From the NCBI GenBank assembly GCA_964438715.1, contig CAYTLQ010000114.1:1-9808 (forward strand): 9,808 nucleotides of DNA. The letters run 5' to 3'. The notes beneath the pieces are model-generated. The model was not told the origin of the DNA, did no database searches, and saw nothing but the letters and a program-made list of their open reading frames with translations. This DNA is from CAYTLQ01 sp964438715. GTDB lineage: Bacteria > Bacteroidota > Ignavibacteria > Ignavibacteriales > Ignavibacteriaceae. Below, piece by piece: positions 7,362-9,808 of the stretch. Position 1 is the stretch's first letter. Each line of letters starts with the position of its first letter. Made by a program: the position numbers and the translations under genes.

Positions 7362-8738
7362 ATGCGTTTTCTAACTTCATTCATCGTGATTGGACTTTTC
7401 CTCGCCACTAAAACTAGCGGACAGGAAAAAGAAATCAGGCTGGATCTCGATTATTCAATTTACCGATTCGACGATACATTGAATTTAATGGAAGTGTATT
7501 ACAGTTTCTATCAAGGAGATCTCACTTTAGAGAAGAAGAACGGAACAACCAATATAGGTGCAGTTCTGATGTTTGAGTTTAACGAAAAAGCTAATGGGAG
7601 AGTGGTAATTAAAAAGGAATATAAAATCGATCTACCGGTAGATACCAGTGAAGGTAAAGCCCTGAAGAGTTTTGTCGGGGTATTGAAATATCTTCTGCCC
7701 TTTAATAAATATACCGCTAAAGCCTACATCTATGACTTCTATAAAAAGGACAATGCGGATACTATTATTTTTGAAGTTGAAAATAAAAAGTTCCCCACAA
7801 CCCAATATGCGATAAGTGAAATTGAACTTGCATCAAATATACGGAAAGGTGAAGACCAGAACTCAATATTTTATAAAAACACTTACGAGATAGTGCCAAA
7901 TCCTTCAGGCGTTTACGGAGAAAGTCTTCCGGTATTATTTTATTATTGTGAGTTCTATAATCTTGATGTTGATATAGGTTCGGAAAACCTCGATCTCGAG
8001 ATACTATTACTGGATTCAAAAAATACCCGTGTAATGAGGAAGTCAAAGCATGTCAGCAGACGAAATTCTGCCATAGTTGAAGTTGGTACTTTAAATATAT
8101 CAAAACTGCCGTCGGGGAGTTATACATTTGCAATAGCACTTCTAGATTCAGCAAAGAAAAACAATACAGTTCAATCGAAACGAGTATATATTTACAATCC
8201 AACAATAAAAGATTCATCCTTACAATCGTTATCCGATAATAATTTTCTTTCTTCTGAGTTTTCAGTAATGGGGGAAGAGGAAATTGCAGAGATTTTTGGG
8301 GTGTCTAAGTATATTGCGACGAAGGCAGAAATTGATCAGTGGGCAAATCTTACTACATTAGAAAGCAAGCAGAAATTTTTGTTTAATTTCTGGAAAAATC
8401 GTGACGCCAATCAGGAAACCCCCGAAAATGAATTTAAGAAAGAGTATTTCGGCAGGGTAAATTACGCAAATCAGAAATTTTCAACCTTTAAGAAGAAAGG
8501 TTGGCAGACTGACAGAGGAAGGATACTTATTACATACGGCGAGCCGAGTGAAATAGAAAGATACCCGAATGAGGTTGATGCGAAGCCCTATGAACTATGG
8601 AATTATAATGAAATAGAAGGTGGAGTACAATTTGTATTCGCAGATCTAACCGGATATTCTGATTATCAGTTACTGCATTCCACTTTACGGGGTGAATTAC
8701 GGGATGAAAACTGGATGAGAAAAGTAAAAACAATGTAA
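7362..8738 (+). CDS. Secreted GWxTD domain-containing protein
   Basis: Exported protein of unknown function, 458 residues. Residues 1-20 are a signal peptide (MRFLTSFIVIGLFLATKTSG, with cleavage before QEKE). Residues about 25-285 look like two beta-sandwich (Ig or macroglobulin-like) segments. The second opens with VPNPSGVYGE (178-187) and the Tyr-rich LFYYCEFYNL, a pattern I associate with this family. The C-terminal third is the GWxTD domain: FWKNRD (about 343-348), PENEFKKEYFGRVNYAN, the name-giving GWQTD at 380-384, then RGRILITYGEPSEIERYP, YELWNYN and LLHSTLRGE near the end. The family is widespread in FCB and Acidobacteria-type genomes without an assigned role. There is no strong ribosome-binding site, only a weak CGGA about 6 bases before the ATG. 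The lipid A acyltransferase gene follows after 30 bases with no terminator, hinting at an envelope role. Confidence 0.88.
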   Translation: MRFLTSFIVIGLFLATKTSGQEKEIRLDLDYSIYRFDDTLNLMEVYYSFYQGDLTLEKKNGTTNIGAVLMFEFNEKANGRVVIKKEYKIDLPVDTSEGKALKSFVGVLKYLLPFNKYTAKAYIYDFYKKDNADTIIFEVENKKFPTTQYAISEIELASNIRKGEDQNSIFYKNTYEIVPNPSGVYGESLPVLFYYCEFYNLDVDIGSENLDLEILLLDSKNTRVMRKSKHVSRRNSAIVEVGTLNISKLPSGSYTFAIALLDSAKKNNTVQSKRVYIYNPTIKDSSLQSLSDNNFLSSEFSVMGEEEIAEIFGVSKYIATKAEIDQWANLTTLESKQKFLFNFWKNRDANQETPENEFKKEYFGRVNYANQKFSTFKKKGWQTDRGRILITYGEPSEIERYPNEVDAKPYELWNYNEIEGGVQFVFADLTGYSDYQLLHSTLRGELRDENWMRKVKTM

Positions 8739-8768
8739 TTTCACTCTTATTGCGGATTAACCACTACA

Positions 8769-9650
8769 ATGTCCAAAAGCCTAACAAACAGGCTCGAGTA
8801 TTTCATTTTTATTGCTTTCAGTAGATTATTTTGCCTTCTAGGACTGAAATACGCTCGGTATTTTGCTAAACCAATAGCAGTGTTCTTTTTCTATATATTG
8901 CGAATTAGAAGGAAAGTTGTTATAAAAAATCTTTCAATCGCTTTTCCTCATCTTACGCAAAAAGAAACCATCCGTCTGGCTTACAAAAATTATTTATCCA
9001 CAGCAATTACCCTTGTAGAAATATTATGTTTGCCGGGTATGACTGCGGCACAGATGAAAAAACAAGTCAAGGTCACTAATCCGGAATTTATCCGGGAAAA
9101 ACACGCGGAAGGCAAAGGTTTAATTCTCATGACCGGTCATTTTGCAAATTGGGAGTTTTGCGCTCTCGGTGTTGCATTACAAATTGGCATACCTCTTTCT
9201 GTTGTGGTAAAACAGCAAAGTAATCCGTTAGTTAATGAGTTTATGAATAATTTCCGGTCAAGGTGGAATAATAAACTTGTTCCGTTAGGAACTTCAATAA
9301 GGAATCTTTATAAAGAGCTAAAGGATAAAAATATTATTGCGATGGTCGGAGATCAGCGCGGTCCTAATGACGGGATGCGTGTGAATTTTTTTGGTAGGTC
9401 CTCTGCTATTTATGCCGGACCTGCGGCAATAGCATTAAAAACCGGCGCACCTTTGCTGTTCGGTGTAATGATACGAAATGATGATTATACTTACACTTTT
9501 TCGATGGAAGAAGTAAGCCGTGAGAGCCTGCCGGATGATCCGGAAAAACAGGTTGAAGTAATGAGTCAGCGCCACACCGATCTTTTAGAGCAGTCAATCC
9601 GTAAAAATCCTGAACTTTGGCTTTGGATGCATAACAGATGGAAATATTAG
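8769..9650 (+). CDS. Lipid A biosynthesis acyltransferase, LpxL/HtrB family
   Basis: Predicted inner-membrane acyltransferase that adds a secondary acyl chain to a lipid A precursor, or possibly acylates another lipid, at the cytoplasmic face. It has 293 residues, about the normal length for the family (E. coli LpxL is about 306). An N-terminal hydrophobic region (about 10-45) anchors it and is followed by basic RIRRKVVIKN. The catalytic HX4E motif is intact: TGHFANWE with His124 and Glu129. The second conserved block, VGDQRGP (193-199), is followed by VNFFGR and then AAIALKTGAPLL, as in LpxL-like proteins. The C-terminus is LWLWMHNRWKY, the usual family ending. The GWxTD gene lies 30 bases upstream and a heptosyltransferase-like gene starts 13 bases downstream, which supports an LPS role. 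No good Shine-Dalgarno sequence precedes the ATG. Acyl chain length and acceptor position cannot be read from sequence. Confidence 0.9.
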   Translation: MSKSLTNRLEYFIFIAFSRLFCLLGLKYARYFAKPIAVFFFYILRIRRKVVIKNLSIAFPHLTQKETIRLAYKNYLSTAITLVEILCLPGMTAAQMKKQVKVTNPEFIREKHAEGKGLILMTGHFANWEFCALGVALQIGIPLSVVVKQQSNPLVNEFMNNFRSRWNNKLVPLGTSIRNLYKELKDKNIIAMVGDQRGPNDGMRVNFFGRSSAIYAGPAAIALKTGAPLLFGVMIRNDDYTYTFSMEEVSRESLPDDPEKQVEVMSQRHTDLLEQSIRKNPELWLWMHNRWKY

Positions 9651-9663
9651 ATCTTTTGTACAA

Positions 9664-9808
9664 ATGAAAATACTGGTTATACAGACTTCATTTCCCGGAG
9701 ATGCTATACTTAGCTTGCCATTTCTTCAGGAACTTCATAAGAGAAATCCCGAAGCAACAATTGATATAGTTGCTACACCGGCAAACAAAGAAATATTTTT
9801 ATCATCAC
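9664..9808 (+). CDS. Glycosyltransferase family 9 (heptosyltransferase-like), 3' partial
   Basis: Start of a protein cut by the window edge; 48 codons are visible. The opening MKILVIQTSFPGDAILSLP matches the N-terminus of ADP-heptose:LPS heptosyltransferases (WaaC/WaaF, GT9): a beta-strand, then a glycine loop with Gly12-Asp13. Asp13 lines up with the residue proposed as the catalytic base in E. coli WaaC. LPFLQELHKRNPEATIDIVATP continues the first Rossmann helix and second strand. The ATG lies 13 bases after the acyltransferase stop, so the two are almost surely cotranscribed, and both act on the lipid A/inner core part of LPS. The upstream ribosome-binding site is not evident. Which GT9 member it is, and whether heptose is the real donor sugar, cannot be settled from the fragment. 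Confidence 0.85.
   Translation, partial: MKILVIQTSFPGDAILSLPFLQELHKRNPEATIDIVATPANKEIFLSS

Noticed and set aside
1..9808. Defence island, mobile element, CRISPR or prophage
   Set aside because: No transposase, integrase, nuclease, toxin-antitoxin pair, direct-repeat array or tRNA was seen on either strand. All genes fit envelope functions.

Overview
The window is a stretch of bacterial chromosome, with every gene on the + strand. It looks like a member of the Bacteroidota/Chlorobiota/Ignavibacteriota (FCB) group. The reasons are a TonB-dependent receptor with an N-terminal carboxypeptidase-regulatory-like domain, a very large secreted protein ending in a type IX secretion (T9SS) sorting-domain-like tail, a PorV/PorQ-type outer-membrane protein, a GWxTD-domain protein, and lipid A/LPS genes showing a Gram-negative envelope. 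The assortment reminds me most of Ignavibacteria-like or related candidate-phylum genomes. That placement is an inference from gene families, not a phylogeny.

Region 1 (1-7190) is a tight three-gene unit: a TonB-dependent receptor (5' end cut by the window edge), a 1082-residue secreted protein with an FN3-like module and a T9SS-type C-terminal domain, and a PorV/PorQ-like beta-barrel protein. Gaps are 36 and about 43 bases. Genes 2 and 3 have clear Shine-Dalgarno sequences. The unit ends in a strong intrinsic terminator (7211-7247). A plausible reading is a surface uptake or adhesion module in which the secreted protein is the T9SS cargo and receptor partner, and the PorV-like protein is its shuttle or anchor. 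This is inferred from gene order and families only.

Region 2 (7248-9808) follows a short AT-rich intergenic stretch that probably holds a promoter. It has a secreted GWxTD-domain protein of unknown function, then a lipid A acyltransferase of the LpxL/HtrB family, then the first 48 codons of a GT9 heptosyltransferase-like protein running off the right edge. Spacing is short (30 and 13 bases) and there is no terminator between them, so they probably form an envelope-biogenesis operon. Its genes lack obvious Shine-Dalgarno sequences, unlike genes 2 and 3 of region 1.

I see no tRNA, rRNA, CRISPR array, insertion sequence, integrase or long repeat. I do not see an obviously new defence or mobile system. 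The points most worth a second look are the receptor/cargo/PorV cassette and the uncharacterised GWxTD protein sitting with lipid A genes.
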